64,000 nucleotides of DNA from Ephydatia muelleri (Eukaryota; Porifera; Demospongiae; Spongillida; Spongillidae), in NCBI GenBank assembly GCA_013339895.1, contig JABACO010000005.1, positions 9,885,898 through 9,949,897 of the forward strand, written 5' to 3'. The translations under genes were made by a program, and so were the position numbers. Under the pieces are notes generated by a model. That model was given only the letters and a program-made list of their open reading frames with translations, was not told where the DNA came from and did not search any database. This document shows, in pieces, positions 1 through 14,243 of the stretch (its first letter is position 1; each line of letters opens with the position of its first letter).

Positions 1-3000
1 GCTTAAAAAGCCCTAAGCCTTGGCTAAGAATGCAACCCTCACCTCTCTAAAATACCAGTCATTGTGAGTTCTTCAGACAGGGTTTTGTTTGTACATTGTA
101 CTATCACAGTAAATGCGACACTATCCTCAGTTACTAAATTATGCCAATAAGTTGTTGTGTTTACTAAAGATCTTTCAACATTTATTCAAGTAGTTGTTAT
201 ACATTAATCACGCATTTATGACCTTCGATGTTTTTTAAACACCTACTGCTCACTCCTTAACCCACTCATACCTCTTTCAGCTGCAAATCTGCATAGAATT
301 GCTTCAGTGTCTGCAAAGACTTAATCAGATTGTCGTTGTTTAGTTTAGGATCAAATGATTTTAAGTCCTCCTCATACATCAGGTGCGCACACAGAATGTG
401 AAACCTTTTGTAAATATAAATATAAACATAAGATTTTTTAATTGCATTGAATTAAGAGTACCTTGCACATCTTTCCACCAATCCTACACAATCCTTGTTG
501 CACAGATGCTGGATTGTGATATCCTGGGGCAATGTACAATGCAGGGTCGCCATGCAAGAACTTAAACAGAAGCACTAACCTTTCGAATAGCTCGAGTTCT
601 GTTCCACAGAAAATCATACCACTCTGCTCGTCTTCCCTCTCCGATATCCAATATACATGTGGCAAGGTAGTCCATTGTCATGCAAAGGACTCCAGTGGGA
701 CGAAGTTCATGAGAAAGAGGCTCTTCCTAAAAGATTCTGTTCATTAATGCACAAGACTGATGGCATCTAACCACCAACCTTGTCTGCTGCAGACCCACTG
801 TATTCTTTCACTGCAGCCGCATGATTTACTTGTGGTTGCTGTAATAGATACAATAAGACAGGGTGCTTGTACACTTATACTCCAGTCATTTATTCTTCAA
901 TGTGTAGCACAGGCCCACAACAGCCATTAATATTAATATGAATACAAGTGATTAGAAATCATTCTATTTGAAAAGGTTGTTTTAAGAGTAGTAAAATGAA
1001 CAGGACCTAACCAGACTAGTCAGTAAGCTCTCTCATTTAAACCTTACTTAGCTGATTTCTTATTTTTTCTGTTTGTAATACAATTGAATGAGCTGAAGTA
1101 AGTACTGTAGTTTTAAAACTAGCAAAGAATTACTTAGCAACAGAAACAGCTGTTTCTTCGTATTAAAGTGATATTCTTAAAACAGTATGGGATATATAAA
1201 AGAATGCCCAATGAAACAAGAACACATCTCTTTAATCGGCTCAAAAAAAACAAATTTACATTTTACGGCAATGCTACAGATTCCTAAAATAAGCACTCAG
1301 TGATCTTGTAACTTACAGAAGGACTGGAATCTGGCAGAATCTCAAACAAATGTAGACATCGCCTCTCCTCTCTCTGATACCGCTCCTAAATTAAAAACAT
1401 CATTACATAACACAGCTGAAAGTAAATCTCAAACCTTTTCTGGGCACATATCTGGGCATGTACCCAAAATTGGTGTTGCATCACTAATGGACTTCTGCTT
1501 GACGAGTGCTGGAGAAGTAGCAAATGACACATCGCTTCCTAATCAAACTTTAAAATAACTTCACATTTCCGTATCTCTTGATCCCGATATTCAAGAGCCT
1601 CACAAAAATCTGCTGCTGTACCCCCTTTTGGTACAGGTAACAACGGAAGGTTTGGATTCGGAATTGAGTACATTTGATGACCTAGGAATTGAAATTACTA
1701 CAGTAGACGTGATGTTTAATTTTAGTACTACTGTAGAAATAAAGTAATGCATATCAACTTTTTTTTTAAACAATTCATACATTAGTATTATGTACCAAAA
1801 TTTAATACACAATTAATTATAAAATGAGAATTGTGTTCGACCATGTATAAGCACAGGTGAACATCTGAATTGATACATCTGTGCAGAAAAGAGCAGTGGA
1901 GATTCAACAAGGACAATGCTAGACAAGTAAAGGTGGGTTTTGCAATGTGACATTAGCTGAACATTGCATCAGCATTGCATTTTCTCAATAATGTCACGTG
2001 ACGCTGGAATAGACTTGAGTTCTATTCCAGTGTCAGCTGCTTAGCATCTGAACAATCAGATCATAAATATCACATTGCTAATTAAACTCTCTAGTTTATG
2101 CAACAGTGACACAATGTTCAGCACATTGTAAACCCGCCTTAACAACAAGCATCAAAATAATCTATTAACATGAAAGTTTTTTTTTTTTTGCAGTGCAAAC
2201 ACAATCAGGGGCTCTTGACAAAGTTTATATTCAAAATTGAAACTGAATGAGTGCATGTTGACAACGTGATTATGCTGCTCACTACATACTGCTAGGTGTA
2301 TTATATGCATTGCAAATTTACATACCACTTAGGCGAACACGTTCTGTTTCTTTTTCGAGACATGCGTATTCATTACAATAGCTACTTTAATGCATGACAC
2401 ACGATTAAATTACAATGTGTATTTCACTTTGCTACAGTACAAAGATACAGCTTCCTTGTTTCTATTTGTTCTGCTGCCATTAGCCTGTGAGTTGTCAATC
2501 ACAAGACAACTGCACTGTGTCTTAGGTTTACAGAGTTTTTACCCTTTAATTTTTATAAAACTGTCATGGTACCTTGAACGCCCCGGATAGAATTAGCAGG
2601 ACCAGGTGGACCTTGCAGTAGTGGTAATGGAGCAGTTGTAATCGGGAAAGAGTCTGGCTTGTCCAAGGACCTTAAATAATAGTTATGGTGGGCGTATTTT
2701 GCAATTGTGTCCATCTTATCTCCAACTTCCACTTTTTGGATAAGTACGGAATCCTTTCCTTCAGCCACACCTTCTTCATCAAAATCAACATCATCACTAT
2801 CACTGCCATCATCAGATGGCAAGTATTCCTTGTCTTCATTCTTTAAATGCTGTGATGTATAGATAACATATAAATTTGAACCATCTGTCTTCTTCGCTGC
2901 AATAATTATACTAGGAAATGCTGTCATGAGATATAAGACTTCACACAAATCACCTCATATTTTGAAGGAACACATGAAATTGGATAAAAGTAGTACCTAA

Positions 3001-5668
3001 CTGTAGCATTTGTGAGTTTAGAACATCTCAACATACATGTACAGCATTATCTGTAACAAAATTCTTACTAAGATCAAATCACATTGTGGGTGGATGTGAC
3101 TTGACAAAAGCCTTTATTGGGATGGTTTCTTACACCCATTTGATATTCATCAAAGCACATATGCCAAAATACTACTTTTCTGAACCAGATCAGATTGCCA
3201 TAGTGGAGTCTGTTACATTTCCTATCCGGCAGTATTTTTTCCTGTACTGCTTACTGTATAGTGCAGAGTAATGATGTGGAAAATGTTTGTGAATGTAGAA
3301 GATCCAGAAATTGGCAAGGAAGACTTTAATGAATTAATGCACGGAAGAAATCGAAAGTATTATTTGAAAGTAATTTGACATAGTAATAGTTTGAATCTCA
3401 AATTCAGCAAAATCATCAAAATTTACGCCACCATTATTTGTGCTATACGTACTGTGGGTGAAAATAGAATACAAGAGAAAGGAGTTGTGTCTTAATAGAA
3501 CCCCAGCTCAAGATATGGTGGGAATGATGTCCAAACAAAGAGAAGCAGCTTGTTCATATGCACAATATACACTTGTCCTACTGTAGTCTAGGACAAAGGC
3601 AAATCATCCCATTTACAAATATTTTGGATACACTTGCAAAGACAAATTCCTGCATATCGTATCAAGAATTAATGTGAAAATCTTTCAACAAGAATTTAGA
3701 CATGGCTAAAATGAGACTTGAGTGCGACTTTTTTGCTGTATGAGCAACAAGTTATTATGTGTGTCACCTGAAACTTTAACATTGTATCATGAACAATAAA
3801 AATTGTGCGACTATTTTGGAAATCGTCTGGCACTTACAATATATGCACTATCATTTCCATGCTTTTACCTTACTTTATACAAGTATTCTAAAGAAACCTT
3901 GTGTACAAAAGGTTGTGATGGAGATCTATATATAAGTAGCCTCTGTATATGAAATAGTACATTCTACAGCATTAACATGGGTAAACGATAGTTTTGAATG
4001 AAATAATCAGTACATTTGAGGTTAACAGTTGCATCATCAGATAGACCTTTATAATGAACAGGGTGTTCCACAATCAAAGGAGTACTGCTTTTAGAACAGT
4101 TAGCAATTTCTATTACTTACATATGCTATAATAATCGTGCTTACACAACAAGAAATCAATTTAGTTACTGAGTATTTGCTGTTGAAATTTTATTCCCACA
4201 TGTCATTGTTAGTTAATTAATAAATTCAATCAAGATAATTGCTAATTGATTATGTAGGTTTTATGTCAACTGCTGATTAACTCTGAACTGCTAAATTTGC
4301 TTTTCTCATTAATTCCTTTCTATGTGAATTCAGTATTAATAACAATTACACACTAAAAACAACTTGTGGCAAATTTTTCTTTCATTGTGGAACACCTTTT
4401 ATAGCACAAATTTTTTGGCATGAGTTCAAGGTGTGAGTTAATTCCACAGTATGAATACATGCTGCATTGATCAGAATAGCTATATTTATAGAACCTGTTT
4501 AGGTTTACTTTTTATAGCAAACACAACCATAAAAGTGACACAATAGCGAGCCACAAAAATGTTGAGCAAAATAAAATTGCAACTTGCACACTAAACATGA
4601 TACTGTAGCTATGCAGCACTGCAAAAGCACAAACCTGTCTCGTTGTAGTGATTTTGGCTGGTACTGCATGTGCCGCAGGGAGTACTATTTTCTGACTCAC
4701 AAGCATCTCATTTTCTATAGAAATGATCACGTGAGCGCAGCACAATGTGTGTGCCATTCTGTACCTGAAGTTGATGGTGGAGCAGAGGTAGGAATGACTG
4801 TGATAACACTGCTGTGTCCAGTATTTGCACCTGTACTGCTAGACAAAGTAACTGCAGCAGGTATATTGCTCCAGAACAACTGGACACTTGTTCCATAGGG
4901 TAGCTGCCTTCCTAGCTTCTTCGCTTGTGCTGCATCATGCTACAGGTACATAAATAATCATAATTCAATAAAATGTTGAGCAATCTCACCTTCTGCTTGT
5001 AAGTTACTGTTGCACATAACTTTGCAGGATTGCACTGAATGCCCAAAACCTGACCAAATTTTGTGAAATGGTCAGATAAAAAATTCTGGTTATTGTACTC
5101 AGAAGGAATGCCTTTGACATGAATGGAGGTACAATTGGGGTCGCTTGCAGGCTTCTGTTGCTGTTTGCTAGCAGTGAAGTGTTTTGAGGTGACTTTACTA
5201 GTGTCCCGCATTTCGGACTGGACACCTAACAAAGCCTGTTCTGTTGTGGAGCTATGGACAGACCTTTGATTTTGTACCAGTCCGACAGACATACTTTGGG
5301 TGAGGTTTGAGGGTGGCTGCCATTCTTTCCCTTGATTAAGATATACAGAACCCATCTTCACACTTGCTGGGCCCTGGGTGATAAATGTTGGTGGGATCTG
5401 CCTTGATGGATTTGGTGCCTTCCTTCCTTGCACTGCAGCAGCATAAGATGAAGGTTGCTGTGTTTCATTTTGTGGATACTGTACACTTGGACCTGCTTCT
5501 TGGTGCTTGCCAAGTTCAACCAAAAATGGGTTCTTATGTTTTTGAACAGATTTTTGCCCAGTCCTGTTACCTTCCAACGACGTGAGGACTGCCCATTGTG
5601 TTGATTTGAGGAATATGATACGGAGTACTTACGTACACAACCAACTCACAAGGATTGGAACTTGTCAT
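1..5668 (-). CDS. MCM3AP: MCM3AP/GANP (TREX-2 mRNA export scaffold), 5' part of gene, runs off left edge
   Basis: GANP is the Sac3-type scaffold of the TREX-2 complex that links transcription to mRNA export at nuclear pores. I place the start ATG at 5668-5666: a tiny exon 5668-5650 (MTSSNP..) ends in GTGAGT and joins in frame to 5588-4990, giving MTSSNPF, like the NPF start of human GANP. The second exon is low-complexity and carries an RRM-like segment (VKGIPSEY..., [11 protein letters not shown]), continued in 4939-4765 ([17 protein letters not shown]). Sac3/GANP-domain exons follow: about 1432-1540 with [10 protein letters not shown], about 1318-1388 with ERYQRERRRCL..FEILP, 726-580 with [22 protein letters not shown], 523-462 with [10 protein letters not shown], and 404-272 with [18 protein letters not shown]. 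An acidic stretch at about 2906-2572 ([19 protein letters not shown]) has good splice sites and is probably an internal exon. Identity is sure from the Sac3 motifs; middle exons are approximate. The C-terminal part lies outside the window. Confidence 0.88.
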
Positions 5669-5947
5669 ATTACTCCCACCTGGCGTTATTCCCAATCTTC
5701 CAGATTGTGCAAGTGTTCGCAGCGCTTCCTTCTTCTATATATAGAGGGTGTTTAAAGCTAACTTCTGTATTTAATTTACTCTTCTTATTAACAAAAAGGC
5801 ATTTATACGACGTCACAATGAAACGGGCAAATGTTTATTGTACCTTCTTCTTCACGAAATCGAGTTTGGTATTATACATTTTTAAAACCTAGTATAACAC
5901 ATTTATAATTACGTCTTCTTTAAATTCAGTTGCTAACGGGTTAAAAC

Positions 5948-6157
5948 ATGGCTACAGTCACAATTCTTAGCGATGGTGGTATGTCAACTTCAGAAATGCT
6001 GCACCATTTGGAAAGATTTTTGACAGCCCAGAACACTGCTGAAACTATTTCGGTGGACTGTTTAGCAAGACTAAAGAATATGCGAGAAAGCCTTTCAGTG
6101 GACACAGCACAGACACACACAGTGATTGTCCCACCTATCGATTTGCCGAAATCCTAG
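5948..6157 (+). CDS. Small unrecognised ORF divergent from MCM3AP
   Basis: A 69-residue ORF (starts MATVTILSDGGMSTSEML, ends PPIDLPKS) begins 280 bp from the MCM3AP start and points away from it. Composition looks protein-like and hydrophilic, with a helical middle (HHLERFLTAQ.., CLARLKNMRESL). I do not recognise a family. An AATAAA lies near 6650. It may be a small gene or the first exon of a longer one whose other exons I could not find. Chance ORF is possible. Confidence 0.35.
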   Translation: MATVTILSDGGMSTSEMLHHLERFLTAQNTAETISVDCLARLKNMRESLSVDTAQTHTVIVPPIDLPKS

Positions 6158-6265
6158 TGCTAATATTTACGTTCTGTACAAAATGAAGTCTGCTTTATAC
6201 CATTGCAACTGAATTAATCTTTTACATTGGAATTGGTGGAGGAAGTGTAGAAGATGCACTTGCAG

Positions 6266-6275
6266 CCCCCCCCCC

Positions 6276-6306
<31 letters not shown>

Positions 6307-6313
6307 ACACACA
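6266..6313. repeat. Poly-C run joined to (AC)n
   Basis: About 27 consecutive C followed directly by about 10 AC units. The rest of the 6.2-7.9 kb spacer shows no gene I can support. Confidence 0.95.
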
Positions 6314-8001
6314 GTAGTCTCCTATCCAGATTCTACTGACTAGCATTATGTATAGTTGTCAACTGCTATCACCAAGGCACCCCAAGCAGCTTTTATAGTC
6401 ACTTCAATGTGAATGGGGCTGGATACAGAGAGCAGTGCCATATTGCAATGAGGCGTTTATGGTAGGTACTATATGACACTATCAAGAATAATTTTCCTAC
6501 CTACCCTATTTGATGGAAGCTTATCTGATGGTGAAGTGCAGTTTTTTGCACTACTGATACGTCAAGCAGGTCTAGGACCCCACATCCATGGCGACTAAAG
6601 CTTTGCAACACATCAAACAAGGCACAGTAAAAGGTATTCTATTACAAGGGCAATAAAAGCTTAAAGAATGTTGTTCCACACAAGAGTTGTCATTTTGACC
6701 GCGCACCTTCCCAGTGTAGGAATCATTCGGCTCAAAGATCACTTCCCTGCTTATCTGTTAAATGTGATGTATGTAGTGCCACCGACATAATTAGCATACT
6801 GTCTTGGTGATATGGCTGCTCAAGGTACGTAAACCAGTAGTTAGACAGGCACTTCCCTCAGCAGAAGGTCTGGGATTGAGGGCTAAGTAAGAGTTTTAGA
6901 GACCTCAGATGGATGCACTTGATATAAAAGTCATTGATACAGACACCTTCACTGAACACAAGAATCAATCAGGGGCTCTGGAAAGAAAGGCTGTTGAGTC
7001 TCAATGAGGTACATTTACCCATTTTTGTAACATCTCTAGCCAGAAAACTTTGTAAAGTGCATATAGCAGCCAAGTGGGACAAGACAGTATTCTTATCCCT
7101 GTGTTCTAAGTAAAGTGGAGGATGGATTAGCATTAAATGTTTAGCACCAATTCATCTATCTTTTATGTTCCTTATTTGGTTTATTTTGTTTTTGACACTC
7201 TGGAGAAACATTAGGCAGTGCCACATATGGCTCAATGGTCTGTATCCATTCAGGTGCCCACACTCTCTCACCATGAATAAAGATGCTTACTCACTAAAGG
7301 TTGTCATGGCTCGCCTTATAGGCATACCAATAGGGATAAGCCACATTTCACACGGTGGGACATGGGAACTGTTGTGTGGAATGTTGCATAATTATATAAC
7401 AATTGTGGCATACAACCTTTTTTTCTCTTTGGTGTCATGGATTTTTCAATTCGTTGATGAAACCCCTCATACATGTGCATGTGACTGCAGTTTTTGGTTT
7501 TTGTTTTTATGATTACAACTGAATCAGCGCATATGCACATCCCACAATAGAATGAATCAATTCAGCTTATATATTACCTTTCAATTAATGTATATAATTA
7601 TGTTGAAATAACTTGCTAAATCAGAAGTGTACTTACCGTATAATCCAACTAAAATTAATAATGCTTAATAATTCCATCATACTCGACATAGCAAGCTGGA
7701 GCGGTAAACAGGCAGAAGTCAATAAGCAGAAAAATTATAACCACCTTGACTCCTACCACTTCTTCACAATACAGATAGCTGGGGTTTTCGGACTATAGAC
7801 AACTCAAAACCTTAATGACCTAGGCCATCGTTCAGGAAAGGTGTCGGGTGAAGCAAACTCTGTCAGTTGCCATCCAATGGGCAATGCAGCTTCCATTTTG
7901 GGGACAATAAAGTTGGACAGTGCATATGAGGGGTTTTTTTGTGCTTGAGCATTGCTTATGTTTAGTGTTTTTGTTACATCACTTTTCGCTTTGCTTGGAT
8001 A

Positions 8002-8740
8002 ATGACAAAACTTGATAATAGATGGGACTCAAATTCAATCACACAGAAGAGGTGTATTTTAGATCTTGGGTTCCATTTAGATCCTGAGCTTCAGATAGCT
8101 CTGAAGTGGTGTTTGGGCTTGAATTCCAGACGCTCTTCCTTTGCTCTTTGTCCAGATGTAGCCCTTGACTCTTTGGGCCATCATGCAGTCACCTGCCTGC
8201 ATGGCCATAACAGGCTGTGTGATGAGTTTTTGTCACCAAGCTCACATTCTGGCAAGGTTAGGAGCAAGAAGTGGCCTTAGTCCAAGACTTGATTGCACCC
8301 ATCCGGTTGATGTGCTGGTGAGGGACTGGGCACAAGGCAAGCCAGCTGCCTTTGACATTACCATCACACTCCTCTCACCCCTGCTGTTTTGGCTGATGCA
8401 AGTATGAGGGTTTATGCTGCTGCTCTGAAGTTGCAGAAAAAAGAAGCACACAGCCAATGACACAAAATGTGCAGAGCTAGGCTGGGTGTACCTCTAGCAG
8501 TGAAGACATATATTGCAACTGGGGTGAAGAAGTCAGGTGAACCTTCGCTCTACTTAGCCTTGGGCTCCTCTTCAGGTCACAAAGCCAGGGTGATCAGTGA
8601 CATGTATGGGAGGCTGAATGTCACCCTGGGGCAAGCCATCACGAGATCCATACTGGCAAGGAATATGGTTTCGACAGCATTCATTGCATGTATATTAGTT
8701 TGTAGTACTGTCATTGTTGTATTTGCTTTTATTGAATAAA
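8002..8740 (+). mobile_element. Degraded retroelement fossil (C-terminal zinc-binding/nuclease-like region)
   Basis: Short reading frames carry a C..DSLGHHAVTC..HNRL block and downstream VRDWAQGKPAAFDI and YGRLNVTL segments. I remember this pattern from the C-terminal part of reverse-transcriptase proteins common in cnidarian and sponge genomes. The element is broken, no complete RT domain is visible, and its ends are not defined. Family assignment (non-LTR with restriction-like nuclease, or DIRS-like) is unresolved. Confidence 0.55.
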
Positions 8741-9018
8741 TAAAAATTAGACACAACTTAATAAACATACTCAATAATTGAACAATGCTGCTTGCCTAGG
8801 TTTATTTAATAAAACATTAGTTGATTCAAACCAACCATTCAACAAGTTATAATTATTAACGTAAACTTAAAATTAATTAACAAATTAAACCGCAGTTATT
8901 AATTTCAATTTCTAATTAATTGCATCAGCTTTGCAAAGCTAGCTGTACTGGATCTCCGAAAATTAACAAACAGAAAACATCAATAGCGATATTTACTTGT
9001 GCATCCTATAACATATGC

Positions 9019-9066
9019 GGGATCGTTTCCGCGAAAAGGTGTTTTTTTCAAGATTTCAATTTTTGA
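9019..9066 (+). mobile_element. Truncated end of the GGGATCG MITE family
   Basis: Begins GGGATCGTTTCCGCGAAAAG and continues with a TTTTTTCAAGATTTCAAT block also seen at 27197-27446. Only one terminus is present. It lies about 120 bp upstream of the GTSF1-like start codon. Confidence 0.7.
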
Positions 9067-9186
9067 CAATTTTATCATAGTCTGACCCCTCCTGTACCTC
9101 GTGATGCACAAGCCAGGCCAGGTAATAATAGTATTAATTAATATCATCGAGTTTGCGGGAACAGGGCACGAGGGAACGGATTGGAT

Positions 9187-12100
9187 ATGGTAGAATCGTA
9201 CGATCCAGACGAGCTGGTTACGTGTCCTTACGATCCTGTACATAGAGTACAACGAAAAAGAATGCCTTATCACATTGTCAAGTGTAAAAAGGTACGTACA
9301 CGTGTATTGTGAAAATTCAGCGCACGTGGTGCCATGTATTATTTGAATTTATTTCACACCTGCGCATGTGGATTGGGTCCATCAGAGGTTTAAAAAAATC
9401 ACATATATCTCTCAAAACGGGTGCGGTGTATTTGCAGCTGCGGTTAAGATGCAAGATACCCATCAGCAGAAGTAGAGGATAGAGTAGTGTATTTTTATCG
9501 GATTCGCAATGTAATCGTTAATGGTTCTTAGTTCATTGTAGCTACCCGAAAAGTTGCTCCTTCTGCTGCACTGAGTCACTGAGTGCTACGTAATGTAACG
9601 TTGTCTGAACATTGTCTGAACTTCATAAGTGCACTCTAAGGAGTTTCCCATGATATTGCTGTCTTATTGGTGCAGACCCTACTCCAACCCTTTCCATATT
9701 GGAGGAAGATAGGTATGAAGACATCATTTGTTGGTATAGATCAGTATGGTTGCACAAATGCAATCTTTTGACTAGGAAGGAAATACAGATTGATGTAACA
9801 GCACCCAAAAAGAGGAACACAATGCATTTTTCAACATAATATAAATATTTTCAGACATAGAACAGATGGTGCTGTCTCTTAATTTCTCCACAAATGGTGC
9901 AGGTTTTAGTCTGTGGAGGAAAAGGCATACATCAAGATTAAGCCAAATTACAGTATATAGTGGAGAGAAAAATGGACTTAGAATAAATTAGCTGTTACAA
10001 TTAGAAGTAATGTACTTGTCTGTGTAAGGGATTTAACTATTAGACATGACTAACTAGGGCTAGTCTAACTTTTAACTGTCTGACTCATGATAAACCAAGC
10101 CACGTTGCATTAAAACTGGAGACTGCTTTTATGTATTTATTTTCTTTTTAAGAACTTTGAATCCAGTGGAATCAATTTCAAGACGTGTCCTTTCAATGAG
10201 CGCCACATTGTCCCTAGAAGTGAATATTCATACCATCTGGAACATTGTGAAAGCAAGGTTACATATAGCTGTGATAGGTGTCATTACTTTATTTGACTGA
10301 AGCATTTATCTACATTTGTCTGTAGGGCAGACTTGCATTTGTCTGTACATATATACTGACAACTGATCAATTTATTTTCCACTGTAGGGCAGACTTGCAG
10401 TCCAATTAAAGTCAAATGGTCAGTTCCGACATGCACTGTAGCTGTTCTTCAGTTAGTATAGTTAAAAATTGCACTCTAGATAATATTGATATTCTATAAC
10501 ATACATTTCTTAGCCCAACAGGGTGCTCTTGACTCATAACTTTCACATTTGTACTACAGACGATGACAGACCAAAAGTTGTACTGAAGGGCAATACGGAT
10601 ACACCAGTTACTGATTGGAAGCCACCAGACAGCTCTGAAGACTGGGAACAAGAGTGTACGTGCCTTCTAGTTTTTTTAGTTACACATGTTGTATGTGTTT
10701 CATCCCTGTAGATGCACAGCCAACATTTGCACAGTAAGTTCAATAGAGATTGCTGTATGAGTGTACTCTTTACACCTCTATAGGGATTCAGCCAATGATG
10801 AAGATAACACACCTCAGCCAGTCCCAAAGCCCCGCCTTCCCTACTCCACCTCTCATATTGAGAGCATCTCAGTATTGCCACGGGTCCCCAGGCAGCTTCC
10901 TAATGGTTTTGGGAGAGGCCGGGGAAGAGTCTCATCCCAACTTGTTGGTATTATGCAAGATCCAGCTGCTAAGCAGCGTATGTCAAAGGGGCAGGGTTTT
11001 GAGACACAAGTAATACAACCTGCTACATGTAATATTACTGCTATGCCTAAAAAGCAGCCATTTAAAAGATGGCTTTCCCATGATTTTACCATAGTTTTAC
11101 TTGTTTGTGTATTGTGGTCAATGTAATCAACACACAATGTGGCAATAATCTTAAATGCACTTCCACAGAGCAACGTTTTTTCGAATTTCAACAGCACAAA
11201 ATTGATAATGTACATGTATTATGATGCTTGCTCCATGAAGAGATATCCTTTATTTAGGAATTCAAATTTTTCTCTTGGTTTCTAGGTGCTCAGCAAGGAA
11301 GTCCTCTTGACAACATCGAAGTACAATATAGGTAAGCCACTTAGTTGATATACAATGTATGGAATTTTATTAGCTGGCAATGAGTAGTTCATATGGTCAA
11401 CATGTGATATTTTTTTTGTGAATTACAACAGAATGCCTGCAGTGTCAAATGCAACAGGAAATTTAGGTGTAGGTACTGAAGTGAATCCTGTGGAATCCAA
11501 TGAAACTGATCAGGTAAGCACTCACTATTTATTCATAGTTTGACTATTGGCCTGAACATTCTTGGTATGTTATGTACTAGTAACACACCAAACCTGCATG
11601 ATTTGAGTGGTGTATTGTGGATGCATTTCACCAATAGTAGTAGCACAATCTTAGAAATTGGGTATTATGACACAATCTTTCTAATAAGATTTTCTGCAAC
11701 CAAAAGTAGTCTATGAACTGTGGTGAGATTCAGGCCCAATTCCCATCATGATTCTGGCAGTTGCATCAGATTATGTATTAATTTGTTCAATTGTGGAACA
11801 GATTTTAATGTTGGCAAGTCCAGACTATTGTCATTATACATGTATGTTAATATCATGTCGTAATTTTAACCTGCTAACCATAAGTGTCTATAAACATTGT
11901 CATAATGTGTCCTTAAACTGACCCACCTTGGACGCCATTACCTGTCAGTTTTATTGAAAGATTGAGAAAACTGATCATAGCATCAGTGGTGGGGACATGT
12001 TCAGAAACAGGTGAAAAATCAGTGACAACTTTTGTCCTCTTTAGGGGTTAATAAACCATTTTACATGTAAGAATTTTGCTGTCGTGCTTAAATAGACTGG

Positions 12101-12658
12101 GGTTGGGTTTATAGATCTTACTGGAAGCATAACCTCTCTGATTTTATTGAAGCAAGAAGTGGGGCTTAGGAGAATAATTGTGAGGCATAAGATAATCCTT
12201 TATTACTACATTATTGCTTGTCTTGTTCAAATAGAAATTAAATCTGGCATGACTGGGTTGGGTTTATCGACCTTACTGGAAGCAAGAAGTGGCTTAGAAA
12301 GAATAGATGTGGGAAACTGCTGCAAATTATGTTGATGGTTCACATATTTGCAGGGCAAGGATGAGACACTGAAGCAACGTCGAAAGTTAACAAAGATGCT
12401 GAAACAGGTTTGGTGCTTGTTACATTTAGCATGCATCATGTTTCTTAACATTAGATTGAGAAGATAGAAGAGGATCAGAAACAAGGTCACAAGCTCGAAC
12501 AAGATCAGGTTTGTGGTGTGGACAAATTTTTACAAATGTTGAAACAGCACCCTGTTGTAGCTCTCCAAGCTGAAACGCAAAGACGATGTACTACTCAAAC
12601 TAGCACAGTTCCAAGATTGAGATACTTCTTTGCATTTTCTGACATTAATCATCACTAA
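9187..12658 (+). CDS. GTSF1: GTSF1-like double CHHC zinc-finger protein with long C-terminal extension
   Basis: GTSF1/Asterix proteins are small piRNA-pathway cofactors that bind RNA through two U11-48K-type CHHC fingers and help PIWI proteins. Exon 1 (9187-9291) encodes MVESYDPDELVTCPYDP, then H..RMPYHIVKC, the first finger. Exon 2 (10153-10257) encodes TCPFNERHIVPRSEYSYH and LEHC, the second finger. An acidic/tryptophan segment follows at about 10559-10652 (VTDWKPPDSSEDWEQE), matching the DEDW region of vertebrate GTSF1. Further apparent exons are about 10788-11008 (with a GFGRGRGR patch), 11286-11330, 11431-11516, 12355-12408 and 12452-12508 (a charged coiled-coil-like run), and perhaps a last exon to the TAA at 12656-12658. 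Vertebrate GTSF1 is about 167 residues, so this product would be clearly longer. The first half is secure; the joins after exon 2 and the stop are tentative. Confidence 0.78.
12095..12330 (+). repeat. Imperfect direct repeat in a GTSF1-like intron
   Basis: The segment starting at about 12098 (ACTGG.GTTGGGTTTAT..) recurs at about 12250, including TTACTGGAAGCAAGAAGTG-like sequence. It is a local duplication with a ~150 bp period in a 0.8 kb intron. No function is apparent. Confidence 0.5.
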
Positions 12659-12771
12659 CATCACACCAGCACTGCAGTTATTTTATTGTATGGTTCGTCA
12701 AACAGTTATACCTGTGAACGGTGGTTACATGCAGTCCAGAGGGTCTAATGCATGTATGTAGAGATCTTTAC

Positions 12772-14119
<1,348 letters not shown>

Positions 14120-14243
14120 CAAAAAAAAAAAAAAAGCCTATGATTTGATCCGCTATTATACAAAATGGCTAACCGTATGGATTATCGCAGTAAACAGACA
14201 AATGTTATGTCATAATCGTACGTCATGTGGACGAGACAACAAA

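Noticed and set aside
7165-7512. 115-residue plus-strand ORF in the 6-8 kb spacer
   Set aside because: Hydrophobic AT-rich frame with no family features, splice context or neighbours supporting it.
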